A stretch of 64,000 nt of DNA from Synchiropus splendidus. Taxonomy: Eukaryota; Chordata; Actinopteri; Syngnathiformes; Callionymidae. A program made the translations under genes and the position numbers. Positions 1 to 17,200 of the stretch are shown in pieces. The number at the start of each line of letters is the position of its first letter. Positions within the stretch are counted from its first letter, which is position 1. Location of the stretch: positions 11,655,501 through 11,719,500 of the forward strand of contig NC_071347.1 of NCBI RefSeq assembly GCF_027744825.2, written 5' to 3'. Under the pieces are notes generated by a model, which did not search any database, had not been told where the DNA came from, and saw only the letters and a list, made by a program, of their open reading frames with translations.

Positions 1-2403
<2,403 letters not shown>

Positions 2404-2419
<16 letters not shown>

Positions 2420-2451
2420 ATTCTCAGTTGAACTCTGAAACAGTGAAACTT
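2404..2451 (+). repeat. Direct repeat, copy 1 (partner at 3372-3419)
   Basis: These 48 bases, beginning AAATTGTGCCAC and ending AGTGAAACTT, match 3372-3419 with five substitutions, four of them transitions. The first 16 bases are also the right arm of the 40-bp palindrome. The two copies are 968 bp apart in the same orientation and could be ends of an old insertion or remnants of a dispersed repeat. Confidence 0.85.
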
Positions 2452-2503
2452 TTGTACCTTTGAACCTTTGATAACAACAACAACAAACATGGAGGAATCC
2501 CTG

Positions 2504-2539
2504 AACAAAAGCAAACAAAAGCATCTGTTTGCTTTTGTT
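2504..2539. repeat. Hairpin with 14-bp perfect arms
   Basis: AACAAAAGCAAACA at 2504-2517 is exactly reverse-complementary to TGTTTGCTTTTGTT at 2526-2539, leaving an 8-base loop. No microRNA family was recognised in it. It lies 85 bp beyond the 40-bp palindrome and may belong to the same repeated unit. Confidence 0.8.
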
Positions 2540-3371
2540 AAGGGATGTTCTTAGCTACACAATGGCCAGGGTTTCCACTACTCTGAATGTATTTGAAATT
2601 GAAATTGTTATTCAAATATTTTCATGACATTAAAAGAGCTTTAGTTTAAGGAAGGTGATATAAAAAGTTGAATATAGCCACCATCGTGATTTATTGTGCT
2701 GTTGTCAAACTGATGCAAAATAAACAATATTTTGTTGTTTAAATGTATGATGTTTAAATCCATCATTTGATTCAGTAATATACTAAATACTAATCAGTAA
2801 TATACTAAATAATTCATTCAAATTGAAAAATGTGACTTCTTGTGGCAAATAATATTCTTACACCATTTAACTATATATATATCTATATATCTATACTTTT
2901 AAGGTAGAAACACCTTCAAGATTTTTTAGCTTTAATATATATATATATTTTTTTCTTCAATTTCATTCATTTTCAATATTAAAACCATAAATAAGTGAAC
3001 ATTTTATACTTAAGTGTGGACAATGTTTGTGTTGAACTATGAAAAAATGTAAAAATATATACTGTATATTTTTCAATTCATTTAATAGCAAAAGAAAGAC
3101 AGGACTTGGTAAAAGTCATTTTGCTATGTTGATGAATAGTACAGTTATGGGGGATGATAAACACAAAATAACAAAGAATATTTTTATAGTAAAATCTAAA
3201 GTCAGTGGAAAACTGCAAGGATCAAGTTTGAGGAAGTTGAAAAATGTATCGCTCGAAAAACAATAGAGAGAGAAGTCTTAACGCAGCCATTGGTGAACAT
3301 AAATCGGGGAAAATGAAATAATAAACGTGTGTCGACTCTTTGGCTCAGTGAACAGCCACTTTTTATCTGTC
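2540..3371. other. AT-rich spacer between the direct repeats
   Basis: The sequence is very AT-rich with no convincing gene. It holds an exact 18-bp direct repeat (2772-2789 and 2794-2811, TCAGTAATATACTAAATA) and short TATA runs near 2872-2888 and 2934-2948. If the flanking direct repeats are element termini, this is its interior, but I see no coding relic in it. Confidence 0.45.
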
Positions 3372-3419
3372 AAATTGTGCCACGTTTGTTCTCAATTGAA
3401 CTGTGAAATAGTGAAACTT
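3372..3419 (+). repeat. Direct repeat, copy 2 (partner at 2404-2451)
   Basis: This is the second copy of the 48-base motif, with five substitutions relative to the first. Here the motif is not part of a palindrome, because sequence upstream of 3372 is not complementary to it. Confidence 0.85.
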
Positions 3420-4434
3420 ACTCTCCCTCTCTGATTTCCTTATTTGACATTCGGATAGCTTCGAGAGATCGGAATGCAGAATGACTTTTTATTAGGATGC
3501 CCACTCGATCTCTCCACAGACACAAGGGTGCACAGGAGCCGCCGCACACGTGGCTCGATAATACACACATAAAGCCCCAACTCCTCTCAGCCAGTCATGC
3601 AGCCAATCCCCAATCTCAACCTAATTCCACCAGGCGCGTCCATCAGAGTTGTGGGAGATAAGGTGGGACACAAATGATAGCACACACTGTGTATACTTAG
3701 ACTACAGGTTACTAAATTAGCATTTAGATCAGAGTGTCTCTCCTCCATTGAAATGCAACACAGCATCAGAGTGCAGTAAAGTCCGGTTCCGTTGTGAAGA
3801 GGTCAAACGGCTGCGATGTCTCTCAGCAGAACCGTACCAGAATAGCCAGGCAGATGAAACAACGATGACGGCACGCTCGGATAAAGATGATCAAAGGACG
3901 CCTCTCAAGGTTCATAGAATATTAAAGAGAATTGTAAAGGGTATCACAAAAAAAAATGTTTGCAAAATCTCAGCTAGCTACAATGAGTCCACACTGGGAA
4001 TGTATAGCGCGTGTAACTGGAGCCCTCTGCTATTGATTTACTGGCTCAACAACAACGGGTTGTTTCGGTTAACTACCTTTCTTTGAAATATAGACTGCCA
4101 GCCTTACACTCAGAAACACTTTTTTCGTGTTCCTTCGTTCTACTATTTAAAGATAAATTGAATCGTGACAGTTTTCCCAACCAATATGGGAGCTTTCCTG
4201 GATGCATCACAAGCTGCCGACTCTATTTCAAGAGGTCCACTAGGAAATGGACTCGAGATTTTGGTTTCAGTGTTTTTTTAGTATATAGATTTTTTATTTT
4301 AGCAAATATGTGAGTAAAAAATACCAAGTATTTTAGATTTTTTTATCGTATTCAGTGTAGTTTCAAATTGAAAATGTAATGAAACCTTTTTACAGAGGGG
4401 CCAGTCGCCCCGGAGAGATAAGAAACATGATGGT
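3420..4434. other. Unique non-coding sequence
   Basis: An open frame on the plus strand (3748-4086) and the one after it (4083-4313) show no recognisable domain and unremarkable composition. I regard them as chance. The 3' part leads into the L1-like relic. Confidence 0.4.
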
Positions 4435-5259
4435 GTGACATGGCCGTTTGAAGGAAGGAGAGTCTGTTGGAAACTCAGAGGAAAGGAAACGGCTGATCAG
4501 ACAACCGTGAGTTGTTGGAATTATGCGGAAAAGCAATCGACATCAAGCGCTGCCTCTCGATCACCACCTGACACAGAACCGGATACAAGCTCTATGGACG
4601 AAGCCACCAAGTGCTCACCAGGGGAGTCAGCGATAATGGCTGAGTGATTCTCAAATGTAGAAGAAATATGGAAACAGAGTCCTTAAGATGGAGAAGAAAC
4701 AAAGGGAGGAAATAGTCAAAATAAAGGCAGAACTAAAAAAAGAATGTTCATTGGAAATGAAGATCTAGCAGAAGATCTAAGTGAGCTTGTTGTTAAAACA
4801 ATGATCCCTGGTATATGGGGACACAATCGCCCACTTGGAAGCCAAAGCAAGACCCAGAGCATGATATACTCAGCGCCAGAAGACATGGAAGCTGATGGTC
4901 TCAGGCTCTTCACAGAGAAATCCAGAACAAGGTGGGATACAATGAGGATTTGGCGATGGGCTCTACTCAGATGATGAACCAGATACCCGGTGAGAGTGCC
5001 AGACCATGCTCTACTCTTGAGAAAGTCCTACAAGGAAGTGATGAAATTTGAGGTTCTCAAGGAAGCATGGCTGGCCAGGAACATAACATTCAACTACGAC
5101 TACCCACAGAAGGTTTATAATGACAGGAAGAAGCAGGTGTCAAGGAGAAAGAAGTTCTTGGAATTAAAGACTGAGGCACTTGTTCTCTTAAGGGTTAAGT
5201 TCACAACACTGCCCGATCTACCAAAGCCAGATGATAAATTTCAAACATTCCACACTTGA
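4435..5259 (+). pseudogene. L1-like LINE ORF1 relic (nucleic-acid-binding protein)
   Basis: The block is spread over three frames. A polar, Ser/Thr-rich N-terminal-like part lies at 4435-4647. A short coiled-coil-like Lys/Glu segment follows from 4688 (EKKQREEIVKIKAELKKE). Next comes a stretch with SAPEDMEADGLRLF, resembling the RRM-like part of L1 ORF1, where a Pro-Glu-Asp-x-Glu-Gly pattern is usual. Then 4990-5259 encodes KEVMKFEVLKEAW and NITFNYDYPQKVYNDRKKQV, resembling the C-terminal domain, where an aromatic-x-x-Asp-Tyr-Pro-x-x-Val-x-x-x-Arg-Lys pattern is common. Stops and frameshifts separate the parts, so it is dead. I saw no ORF2 downstream. The family assignment is pattern recognition, not a search result. 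Confidence 0.42.
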
Positions 5260-8200
5260 GTTTACTAGCAGGACTCAAAAATGACTTGAAAAATAGACAG
5301 CTATTGAAATGAGTATTCATTCATTCATTCATACGTGAATCGCTACCTTTAACTTTGGTAGATAGCACCAAGGAAGCTGAGAGAAACTGTCTCTTACTAA
5401 CACCACTCCTTGGACACAAATTCACAGTCAGATTTCACTTGAATTATTGGGAAAGAAAAGGTCACGAGAATGTCCTGTTTGTCAAGTGCTATTTATTGAC
5501 TCGCACCTTTGAGATAACCTTTTAGTGATCTGAACACTGTCTATGTGTCTTGGGATTTGTGTGACGCAGGTCATACGACTGAAATTTTGATCATCTGATG
5601 CCAATCTTTTAAAAAAAAGAAATCAGTCTGAGTGTGTCAGAAAATTACTACTTACAAAGGCTTTCATGTACCTGTTATTGAAATGCTGTACAAGTAGAAA
5701 GACCACCACAGCGGCAACACTTGGTTAATTCAGACATTGCTAAGAAAACCATGGGTGAGACAACTATAGCGAATGGTCTAATGTAAGGCTGAAAAAATGT
5801 TGGGGGGTTTCCATTGTACTACTGTACGGACGCAGACACACAAACTAGGGGGAGCCTTATATAAAACACACAGCTCTCGGGCTCATTACCTGCTGGATGT
5901 GGTGGCATTATTCTTTTATTGACTCGCACGCTTGTTAATGACTCACTTGTTCCCAACTGCGCGGTGTGAACTGTGCTTGCTTGACCTCTGCCCAGAGATT
6001 ATTAAATCCATACCGAGTGGTATCGCTGTCCGTAAACATAACCATTCTGGAAATAAACTTCATACCGCAGCGGTAACAATGTTATTAAAGCAATAAAATA
6101 ATAAGAGCAGCGCTACTGCCTGATTTAGGGATCATAAATTATCAAGGATTATTGTAGATGATGGAACAGGGGCTTTATAAAAAGTAATATTTTGAAATAG
6201 CTATCATTTTTTATTACTTTGTTTTACAACATCATTGTGTGCTGTTAGGTTCAGCGTGTCTTCAAATGTTTCTAACAGGATAATTTAACATGCTTTTATC
6301 CAAGAAACATTATGCAAATAAACACCAACAATAATAAGCATGCAGGACATGTAGTTTTATTGAGCGTCAATTAGGGCAGCACTTATTAGTTACAGGAATA
6401 AGATGAGGATTTTATATGACAGGAAACTGCATCTACTTGCACTGTAAAGAGGGAACATGAGACAGGTGATGGTGCTGCAGGAAGTGAAAGAGAGATGTGA
6501 TGGAGAGAACTTCAGGTCGAGGTCATGCGGAAAAAAAAAATCGCAGCCGCAACGGAAGCGATGCCACTTAGAGATTAGATTTCCATAACCTGCAGAGGGC
6601 TGCTGGTGCAACACAAAACCCTTTCAGAGTTTGCAGATGAACATGAATATTTTGGCAGTTAATCTGCCCCCCAAAAGGCAGACCATGACCTGGGATGTGA
6701 GTGATATCAGTAGCTCCATGAAAAATAGTAAGGAGGACAAGCCTGTCTATTTGGAAGCACTATTAAACTGGCCACCGCGACCGGAGTTATTGGCCAGTTT
6801 AGAAGTCTTCTGTATGAAATCATGGGTTTGAAAAACGTTTCATGTATTCATACAGAGATACGGAATCCACCAGGCAAAACAGTTGCAGCCCAACAATAAA
6901 AGGATGAAAGTCAAACAGCAGCAGGTTATATTTTAAAACATCATAAAGTGTCCATAGTATTTGAATGCTTATATTGGGTTTACAATAATGGAGAATTTCA
7001 CAGCCTTGCAGTGAATATCTGAATCAGTTACAATTCTACCTTTCTTAAGGCAACTGGCTCCTTCCACCACGACCAAGTTCTCCCTCCCTAACCGACCGAG
7101 TCTGACTTCAGGACAGCCATCACCATGAGCAGCGTTATAAGCGCGACAAAGATCAGCTTGAAGTGACATGGAAGAGAAGAGGTTATTGGAATTCACAACT
7201 CGGTGAGCTGATTCATCCTCTGAAGGACCTGATGGACCCAGAGATGGAGGCGTCCAAATCTCTTTGCTTTCAATATATTTCCACAGTAGTTGAAGGACTA
7301 CATCCACAGGGATGCTACCAGAAAAAGAAAAATAGCTTAACTAGCTCACTTCCATCTGGATTGAGGTGGTGCTACTCACTGCAACTTCAACAACTAGTTA
7401 AAAGGGTGAAACGCTTGTTCATTGATGCACATTTGTCACAAGAGTTGTCTTTGCAAGTATAAGCTGGTCAGTGTTGTGTATAAATATACATTTTTCGCTG
7501 TTTCGCCACGGTCTTTCCCCATAAACAAGCGTACGATTAGAGGCAGGACCGGAGATACGACAGCTTGCAATTACACTCATTTACCTGTGGCACTGCCAAA
7601 AGCTAATATTCTCAACTTACACACAGCTGCTTTAACAGGACTTGCGACTCGTGGTGTAGTAGCAAAGCAGACTGGCAACCCGCAACTCCTCGAGAAGAGC
7701 GACAAGTTGCGCCAAATTACGTTTAGCGTGAACATACCTTTAGAGGTTTAATCGAGTCGCAGCCTTAGTCCAACTATTCTGTGCATGTTAACATGGTCAT
7801 TGTGGAGTTAGTCGGCAGGAACTGACCCAGTCCGCAGCATCTTATATGCTCTGAGTAGAAGATGACTGGCAGCCCGTTTCCATTCCTCCAAGAACCTGCT
7901 CACCCAGGAGATCACAAATTTGATCCACTCCCCTGAGGCACAAAGCCAATAAAGACCATAACCTCCTGTCCACCTCATGAACATCGCTCACACCCCCCAC
8001 CAAGCATCACACGCTCATTCAGAAACAGAATCCTCCCCACACTGGGGATAGAACCATAGAAATTAGAATAACAGAAGTAGAGAAGGGCGTATTGATTATT
8101 GGAGACCATCACACATGCAGCCTGTGTTCTTCTTTGTTCCTTTATGTTGTACGAAGAAAGATCAGCTGTCTATCTGAATAGCTCAAATCAATGTATGACC

Positions 8201-11200
8201 GGTATATGTGAGATCAGAAGCACAGTATAAGGTCAACATCTTCAACCGCCTCACACATACAGACAAGGGTGGGAAACTGCAGACCTCAGCGCATGTCTCC
8301 ATCATGTGAAATCTCTCTCACACGAGTGCCGGTCGATAGCTCGATGAGCACGGCATCTCTCTGAAGGAATGGTGAGGAAGCCGCTTACACAAAGATGAGG
8401 AGTCAAATGGGTTATGTCGATTCCTTGTGTCTGAAATGCAAACAAGGGTTGAGTGGGTGGAACTGCTGCACAGATGGGGAGGAAGTGAGCTAGACTTGGA
8501 CAAGAGCGGGAGTACCAGAGGCTGGCCATGGTTTTATTTCCACGCAACAGTTGGATGATTTCAATGCACAGAAGGATTTAAGGCACAGCTACAGTATTTG
8601 CCTGAGGAGCTTTAGTCCTACGAGCGTTACGGAGACACGCCGTCTTTCAGTCCTGCATACTGTTTGTTGCACCTCCAGGAGTGAATCACTGCACGATAAG
8701 GAGGTGAACTTCCAAATAAACATAAAACAATGTCTGCATGCCAAGAAGCGATAACCAGCCAGAGGTGACCCCAGAGAGTTAAAGCGGCCGGATGAATGTA
8801 GTGTTGATTCAATACAAAAGTGCACCATCTTTATATTGCCTGCCTCTTGACCTGTGAAACACTGTGTGTCCTCATTGCATCTGCACGCGTGGGTTGAATT
8901 GGTGGTGAGAAAAAGAGAGGCAGGTAGAGAGACCACTATCGCAAAGTTTTCTACAGCTCACCATTGGAAAAGTTTTTCCTTTTTTAGTATGTGTGTGTAT
9001 AACACTATACTGCTTTGATGGATAGAAAACATGACACACAAAAAAGGAAAAGAAATGGGGGGACTAACTTTTATATTCAATCACTTTTGTGGTAATTATG
9101 CGGCCCACAAGTCGACTAACCCTCTGAGCTCTTCCTAAACAAATGTTTTTTTGTTGTGGGTTTGATGAAAGCCTTGTTCCCTGAGGTACACCATATGCTC
9201 ACATTGCTGATTTCAGCTCAACACAAGTAAAGAAAGGCTTGAACTCCATTTGTTTTTCGAGCCATTGAAGGCAAACAAACATGTCTCATGGAAAAATGAG
9301 CACATTTACCCATCATTATTCCTTTTGTTGCATCAGAAAGACCCAATTTCGTTCAGCATTGAAGTCGAAAATCTCACTGCCAATGCTACTTTTACTCTTT
9401 TAATGTTTCCGGAAATGCCGAATAAACCTTTTATAGTTGTAAAAATAGTGTCATCTGGTCCAGGGTCCCCAAAACTGGAGAGTTGTTGTAGGTTCTGGCT
9501 AGGTGCCACGTCTCCTTCACACTAAGCCCTCCACGCGTCACTCCACTTGGTGAGAGGGAGGCAGATGGGAGAATGAGGATCAGTCGTCTAAGACACAGAG
9601 ACATTGTATCTGTCCACCTTGGTAAAAATAAGAAAGAGAGGAGCTCAAAGCAGTATCAATTTCCAGGCTGATTTATGTTAGCAAACCTATGGTCACAAGG
9701 TTTAGGTAGCGACTCAGTTATTGAGATCCTCCCTCAAGGATGGTTTGAGGCGCCTGGCTGCAGTGTCATGGTAGAACTGATGCGGTGTCACGTTGCATCT
9801 AGTGAGTGCCTCCTAGACACTTTCCTGGTGTGACTTTCTGGTAAATGTCCCACCTGGAAAAGCGTTTCAGGAAGACAGGACGCACAGGAGAAAAATAATT
9901 TTGTTGTGTATAGAATTTAGTGAGGAAGACCTGGCTATCACTTTGCTGAGGAACCTTGGAAACCAAGTTTTTGGTTTGCATTATAGACGGATTGTACAAG
10001 AACAGACAACAAACGTTCCACTGACCAATTTACTTCAAATCAATTAGAAAATGTTCTTTATCTACCAAATAATATAATAGAGAGGTGTTGTGAATGTGTT
10101 GGATATTTTTGTTGAGGATATTAACAACAATAATTTTCCCTTCATGTGACTTATTTACAGAATAAATAAATAATAAATAAAATAAACATGTCAAAACCAG
10201 AGCATGCCAAGACCAAGACAAGCCTGCGTAATTCAATGTGTCTTTATCAAATACCTTTCTATGACTTGTATTCCAGCAAAAACAAACAACCCTTCCACAA
10301 AATGTGAAACCATGGCCCTGTGGTTCAAATGAGTATGCTCCAACCTTGAGCCATAGATGCTACAAACAACACACCGAATGGGTTACAGTTACTTGAACTG
10401 GAAAGTTTCAGTACAGGGCCAAGTTCTGGTCAGGTCTGGATGTGGAAGGGCCTCAGTGGAACGTGGAACAAAAGTTGCTTAAGTATGTGTACAGACCATA
10501 AAACAGAAGAACACACACACAGCGCAAGTGGCATGGCTGCCACAACAAATCAACAACTGGAAAGTTCCACAGAGATGTGGCCGTTATTCCCTCACACTGT
10601 AGGAAGTAGTTTAGTGACGTCAACGCTGCATAACAGGAGCGCAGCACATGTTCTCTTCATAACAGGAAATGGTGTCCAAAAGCTCAATTTAATCACCATC
10701 ACTGAAGATAAAAAATTTTGAACTGTTAATTTCAGACTTTGAACAAGAAAAAAAATGGAAGAATAACCTCCGTTTTTATTCAACATAAACCTTGTTCTTT
10801 AATGCTTTAACTAAGTTTTCAATATTGTAGACTCTTAAGGTAGAAGGTTTCACTATTATTATTTTTTATTATTATATAATTTTGCAACAATTCTCAATTC
10901 AGAATGTTATTTCAAATATTCAGGTCTGTTCTGTGTTCTGTTTCTTCCGTTTCGTTTTTTTTCATATATTTGTGAAATTCACAGCAGCTGCAGTGAGAAA
11001 CTGGAGCTCCATAGAAGCATAACCACATTATCAATGCTGTAAATAAGATTCAACATGCAGAGACAGAGACCTGACATGTTCATTGGCTATCATGCTTGAA
11101 TCTCACACTTGCAATGAGATTCATGGAAGTGACAGAGGGGGACATGATGGGGATCGGCCTGAGCAGGTAGGACGCACAAGCCAGGTTAAGATGTATTCTG

Positions 11201-14200
11201 TATAACCATAGCTAGGTCTCAAAGAGGTCAGGCGGACTGCATTTAACAGCTCTGAGTGCCGCCCAAGATGACACGTATTTGCTAATAAAGTATATTTTGA
11301 GTGGTGCTGCAATAGCAGTCGTAAGAAATTGTGCTTCTTACGGTGCAGCGATAATTACAATGATTTCTGAATAACTGCCCGAGCCTGCACAGAAGAAAAA
11401 CAACTCCATAACAGTTTGGCCAGGGCTGCACCAGCTGGGTGGCACCGCCCCACAATATGTTGAGCCAGTGCTTGAGACTGTGCGTGAGTGTCAGTACGTG
11501 TGTGTGGCACGCTTGAACAAGCAACACGGCCGCTGGCACCGACACTGTCAATATGGCCAATGTGGTCATTCATGAGCAGCCGTCCCGGGCGCGTTTGCCA
11601 AACTGGCAATTCTCTGTGTCCACACGGAGAGATCTCCCAGGATGTCGACGGTATCGCTGGAGCGGAGGCGCCTGCCCACATCGAAACACTTAACTAGTTT
11701 TCTTAAATTGTGTGACACCTCATTTTCTTGATTTTAGAAGAAAGCAAACCATCTGTGAAAAGTAAGAAGTTTCATTAGCCTAGAACTCAGCACATAAAAG
11801 CTCAAGTTTACATCCAAACGGCCCTCTGAAAATGCCCTGCCTCGCAATTGCAATTACTTATAATGGGACTTTATTGTCCAAATGGAAACTCTGCCACAAA
11901 CTTAGTCTGTTCATTTTGTACTTTGTGAAGTTGTGAAACAGTGCAAAAGCTCTGTCGTGCCTTGATTCGTGCTCACTTTCTAAGATGACCCTTTAACTGC
12001 TGACAAAAGAGAAAATGAGCACCAAACTTCATAGAATACTGTCAGTAACCACAAAGTCTGCCCTGACGTTTAATGCCATAGGAACAATCGTCCACTACCT
12101 GCTGTAAAACATGGCAACAGAAAAAAGTAACACACACACTGAGAGTGCAAACAGCGCATGTCCCCTCTTCCGTGACTCTCCCCAACATTTCAAGCCAATT
12201 CTTGAAACATCCAGGTTCCACAGTGTCTGTCTTTCAGGAGAACACAGTTGCTGAAACATGGAATTTGGATTTTTTTTCTTCTTATAAGGGTCTTGCACTC
12301 ATTCATCAGTTTGGTTAGCATTGCTTATTAATCATTCATATTAGCAATTATTGGTCAATTTGAACAGACCTTGACCTCATGAGAGTGTGTCAGTATGAAA
12401 GAACATTTCAAATATGACACTGAGCTGAAGTCTCAGAGTTTGTAACAGCTGTGTGAAAGCAGGGTCGGCGCATGTACAGTATGGGCGTGGATTGCGTTGA
12501 GCAGCAGAGCTGTTTGACGATACATAAACTTCATGTAGTTGTGTTGTCAGGAATTCAAATGACACTCACAGGTCTTGTGAAGTGGTCACTTTGCTTCACG
12601 GATAGTTCTCACACATTTACACTTTATTTAAATGGTGTGTTATAACTTGACTGATGTCCATCCTCACACTATCAGTGAAAGTGCTTCAGGACACTTCAGG
12701 GACAATTCATCCCACTCACTGCCTGACTTAGCGGACTGCCATTTTATTTATCTGTTCCTGTATCGACTGGTCTCCGAACTCAGTCCATTAGTCACCCTGA
12801 AACACAGCTTTAACTAATGTCATTTCTGTGTTTAAACTGCATGTCTACACGCACAGAGCACTGTCCAGAGACTTATAATGGAAAAGATAACAACAAATGA
12901 AAGTGCACGATGGCAACACTTGAGTTGCTTCTTCAGCCCATCTGATTTATTCAGAAAAATTCATAAGGGTCCATTATCTAGCCAAAGAAAATGAGAATGT
13001 ACAACTTCCCTCTTGTTTTACAAACTCGTCTTTCGTCAGGAGTATAAAATGGTAATTTATTTGATATTGCCAAAATATAGCAAACAACAACTGGAAGAAC
13101 AAATCGAATCTACACTTGATCTTTGTACTTGTTCAGTGAAAATGGTGAGCAGCATCAATTTCCTGATTTTGTTAAGAGGACTGTCAACCACATTAAAATG
13201 CAAATCAAGGCACCATGTGACTGGAAGAGCAACATAACAAAGAACTTATTACCCACCATTACAATAATTACCACTTGGCTCACCAAAATTCCAAATGCCA
13301 GCCGGAAAAATACACCATGACGTCTTGCTGGTTATTAAACAGTGAAACATTTACAAGGGAAGTGGAGAGATACTTTGATCTGTTTTTCCCATGGATTCCA
13401 CTTGACTTTTTTTTTCTGGACACAGAAGCAGTTACCACATAATGGGTAACAAAGATAGTCAAATTATGTGTGATGTAATTTATGAGGCTGAAGTTCCGTG
13501 CTCTTTCGGAAAATACATAATAAAACATGAAAGGACAATGTGAGGGAAGGAGAACGGATCAGCTTCAGTCACTCCCAATCCATCACTGACTCTAAAATCA
13601 TACAGCTAACCTTTTCACCCGGATCATCTCCTACCTTCCTGTCAATCCACCACTGAGATCTTCTTCCCCAAACTCTAGAAAGGACATGAGAGCCAGACTT
13701 TAGCATTACCAACCCATGAATTACTTTGAAAAACAACAACATTGAAGAATAGAATATTCCACTGAGATAGTTAAGATTCTGGAGAACTGCACAACAGCTT
13801 CCGGGACTGGCTTCTGGTTTGATCTGACACCTAGGGAGAATTCCAATTACTTCCGTAATCCTCAACCTCAGTCCTCAACCTCAAAAATGCACACTCCCAT
13901 GAAGTGCCTGTCCCCGATTCTTAAGAAGTAAAGTTGACAAGCAAGATTGAGGAAAGCTTCCTCAATTTTGAGATGCGCTGGCACCTACCTTAGGTTAGCG
14001 GAATGGCTAGACTACCCACAGTGCTTTGCGTATTTTCAGCCAATAAAACATGCTGCCCAAAGAGGACAAGAAGGCCAGCTACAAATGTCAGCATTTTATT
14101 GTTAATGGAGAATTTTCTGGTTTATCTACCTCATTGTTGTTGCTCTTCTTCTTCTTCTGATTTGACAGACTGCATGCCACTTTTGTGTAATGCTGCCCTC

Positions 14201-17200
14201 CATTGTCTGAGTCCCATTTCTAAGTCACACAGCCTCTAACATTAAGGTTGAAGGTTTCGATTGATGGACAAGGATTGGGGATTGAGGGAGGAATTGGAAT
14301 TCACCCAAAGGCCTCGAAGGCGAAGCAAAACCTGCCTTTAGATTTAGACGGCAGAATGCCATTTTTCCATGACAGCTCTCTAGTTCACTGTACTATATGT
14401 ATCTTAGTGTCTTTTTTTGCCGATTTATTTTTTAACATGCACTTTTGTCCCTGAATTTCCTTTTTTTTTTACAGTTTAACAGTATTCTACACTTTTTTTT
14501 GACCACACCCAGCCACTCATCATTCAAACCTTCAACTGTATAACTATGAACCACCCCATGCTCCATGTGTGTTTGAACTGTTGTTTATCGTTATTGAAAT
14601 AACAAGCACCACATAAAATTTTCACCTCTGCTCTTGGGCTCCCCACAAAAAAAGCCACTGGCATGCACGTTGGACACATGACCCGAGTTGCGCATCAGTG
14701 TATGTGTCAGAAATTTCATTATTTATGAGAACGAGTGTTTACAAAAACATTGAGGGAATAAATAACTGACTTATCTCGTTCCATGCGGTGGGTTTGCCAC
14801 CACAGCTCCACCACAAAATTGCCTATAGACAATGTAAATGAATTTAAATTGCCTCACTGCATATCTCAGAAAAATAATAAAGACCACAGCAGCAATTTAT
14901 GCTGCACAGTAACACATCAACATGACTCACTGAGCACTATGCATTCAACAATATTTAAAACAGCTGCACACATGGACACGCTTCCTCAGGAGGAGTGATT
15001 GAAAATGTGAAAATGGAAGGAAACAAGATTGGCTTGGATTTCCGTCAGGGGATTATTGTGGGACCAATGACCAATTTTACATACATCTCAAGAACCAATT
15101 CTTAAAAACGCGTCATGGCCAGTTAAGAGGCTCCTCTGACCCACCTCCTAACTGAAGTCAATTCACTCCACGCAACAAATCTTACACTGATATAAAAAAA
15201 AACCCAGAAATGAATGAAAACAACAGAATGAAAACAAATGTTAGGGTTTTGTATACAAACATTCTGTGTTGCACGATGTCATCTATATGGCAACTCACAT
15301 CACAGACGAACACGATGCCATTTCTACAATTCCGAACCTTGACTGTGGGAAATTCAGTGTTAATCGACAAGAACAATCACTACTTTTACGTCATGAGGGA
15401 GGGAGAGATTTGTTTCAACCATGTCCAAGACAAGATACAGCCCGTCTACGGAATGTGTTTTTTTGCGGAGAGAACACAGGGTGACACAGGAACAAACAAA
15501 TGCAACAGACATGTGTGAATGTGTTTCTTATTAACTTGATGCATTTGACTGTAAAGGTTTACACCAGAGGTTCATGGGAAATTGGTTTGCTATTGGTACA
15601 GAACTCATTAATTGGCTTTCAAACCTGAAAATTTGATCTGAAACTATATAACCCAAATTACACTTTTCATCCATCAATTCAATGAGAAGTACTCATAAAA
15701 GTACATATCTTATCAAATTTGCATGAGCACTCTCTTGACTACACCTTCAGAATTCTGGATTTTCTTTTGTCACGTTTTGAACTTCATTTCACTTAAACAC
15801 AGCTTGATGTTTTGTACAAGGAGAATTAAGCAGACATGTCCTTGACCAAGAACATGCAAAGACTGGCGTCTTCAATAACAGTAGAAACATTTTTCAAACC
15901 TTCTTCTTTTCCCATGTAGCATCAGGACTTGCCTTCACATTTCTCTTCCTAAAATGAGCCTAGTCACACTTCATGTCTTCCTTTACCACATCCATGAACC
16001 GAATTGGCCCTGGAGTCCGCTGCCCAAACTCTGCTTCTAAAGGTCTCCATGTTTGCTTAAGTAATCCTCACGCAGGGACAAAACAATGCCTAGAGTTTTG
16101 TTTTGGTGGAACACGTTTCAAATAAAGTTCAATGACATTCACACCAAAACATTTTAGATCAGGATATGTAAATCTTTATCGATCACACTGGTTTTGTTCC
16201 CTTTCGCTGAAGGTAAAACGCCCACAGGCGGGAAACTAAGTACTGGCATGGCACATATGGACTGGGCAAAAACATCCATTTTATACACTCATCACTTCCC
16301 GAACAACACAAGTATGTGTTGCTTAATTTATTATCACCATGGTGTTCTTTCTTTTCAGCCAGTGTCATGACATAGTTGGGGTTTGGTTGCAAACAAATGT
16401 TGAAAAAGGCCCAGAGGACACCACCAAAAATTCCAACACAAAATCAAAACAAAAGAATGCTGTGGTAGCCTGCCACCAGCGTGTCGGACCAGTGAGAAGA
16501 CTACATTGAAGTCAGAGCTAAATCAGGTGATGTGTGCATGAATTGACTTTTAAAGACCCATTTATGCTCTATTTTACATATGGATACAGGCGCAGCCTTC
16601 AGTCTGAGCGATGCATTCATTTCATCCATATTTCTGGACGCTTCCACCAAGCTTACGGGTACTGACCAAACGGAGCGGAACGTAGCTCTAATGAGACGAC
16701 TTAACATTAGAAGAAGTGAAATAACAATGGCCTCCGCTACATCTTCTGTGCATTATCAATACTTCTTCCAGAGTCGCCATGTTTGTTTGGGAGTTTGTCG
16801 TTCTGATAAGCCATTGACTCTGGGCTGTTTCCCCTGGTGGATATATAGGTGAACTGCAATACCAATGTAAAAAAAAAAAACGCATAGAAGATCAGTGGCG
16901 TTTGAAACGGACGGGTACAAGTTTGTAGGAAAGGCAGCATAGGTGGGCCTTGAATCAGAGATCGAGCTTAAAAGGGGCTTTGGAAAGTGCAATCCACTCT
17001 TAGTGCACCATGTTTGGTCTTCTTAGTCTCATACAGGTAGCAAGAGTTTTAAATTAATTGCAGCTGTGGAGTTTAAATATCTGCGCTGTAAATAACATTT
17101 ACACACACAGCAGGACGACACAGAGAGGTCCTTAACTCTATTACCCCGCGAGTAAAAGCAAATATCGGACTCATTGTATATTTATTGCATTATCTTCCCT

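Noticed and set aside
11121..11168. Plus-strand segment VTEGDMMGIGLSR before GAGCAG|GTAGGA
   Set aside because: The acceptor is poor and more than one frame is open.
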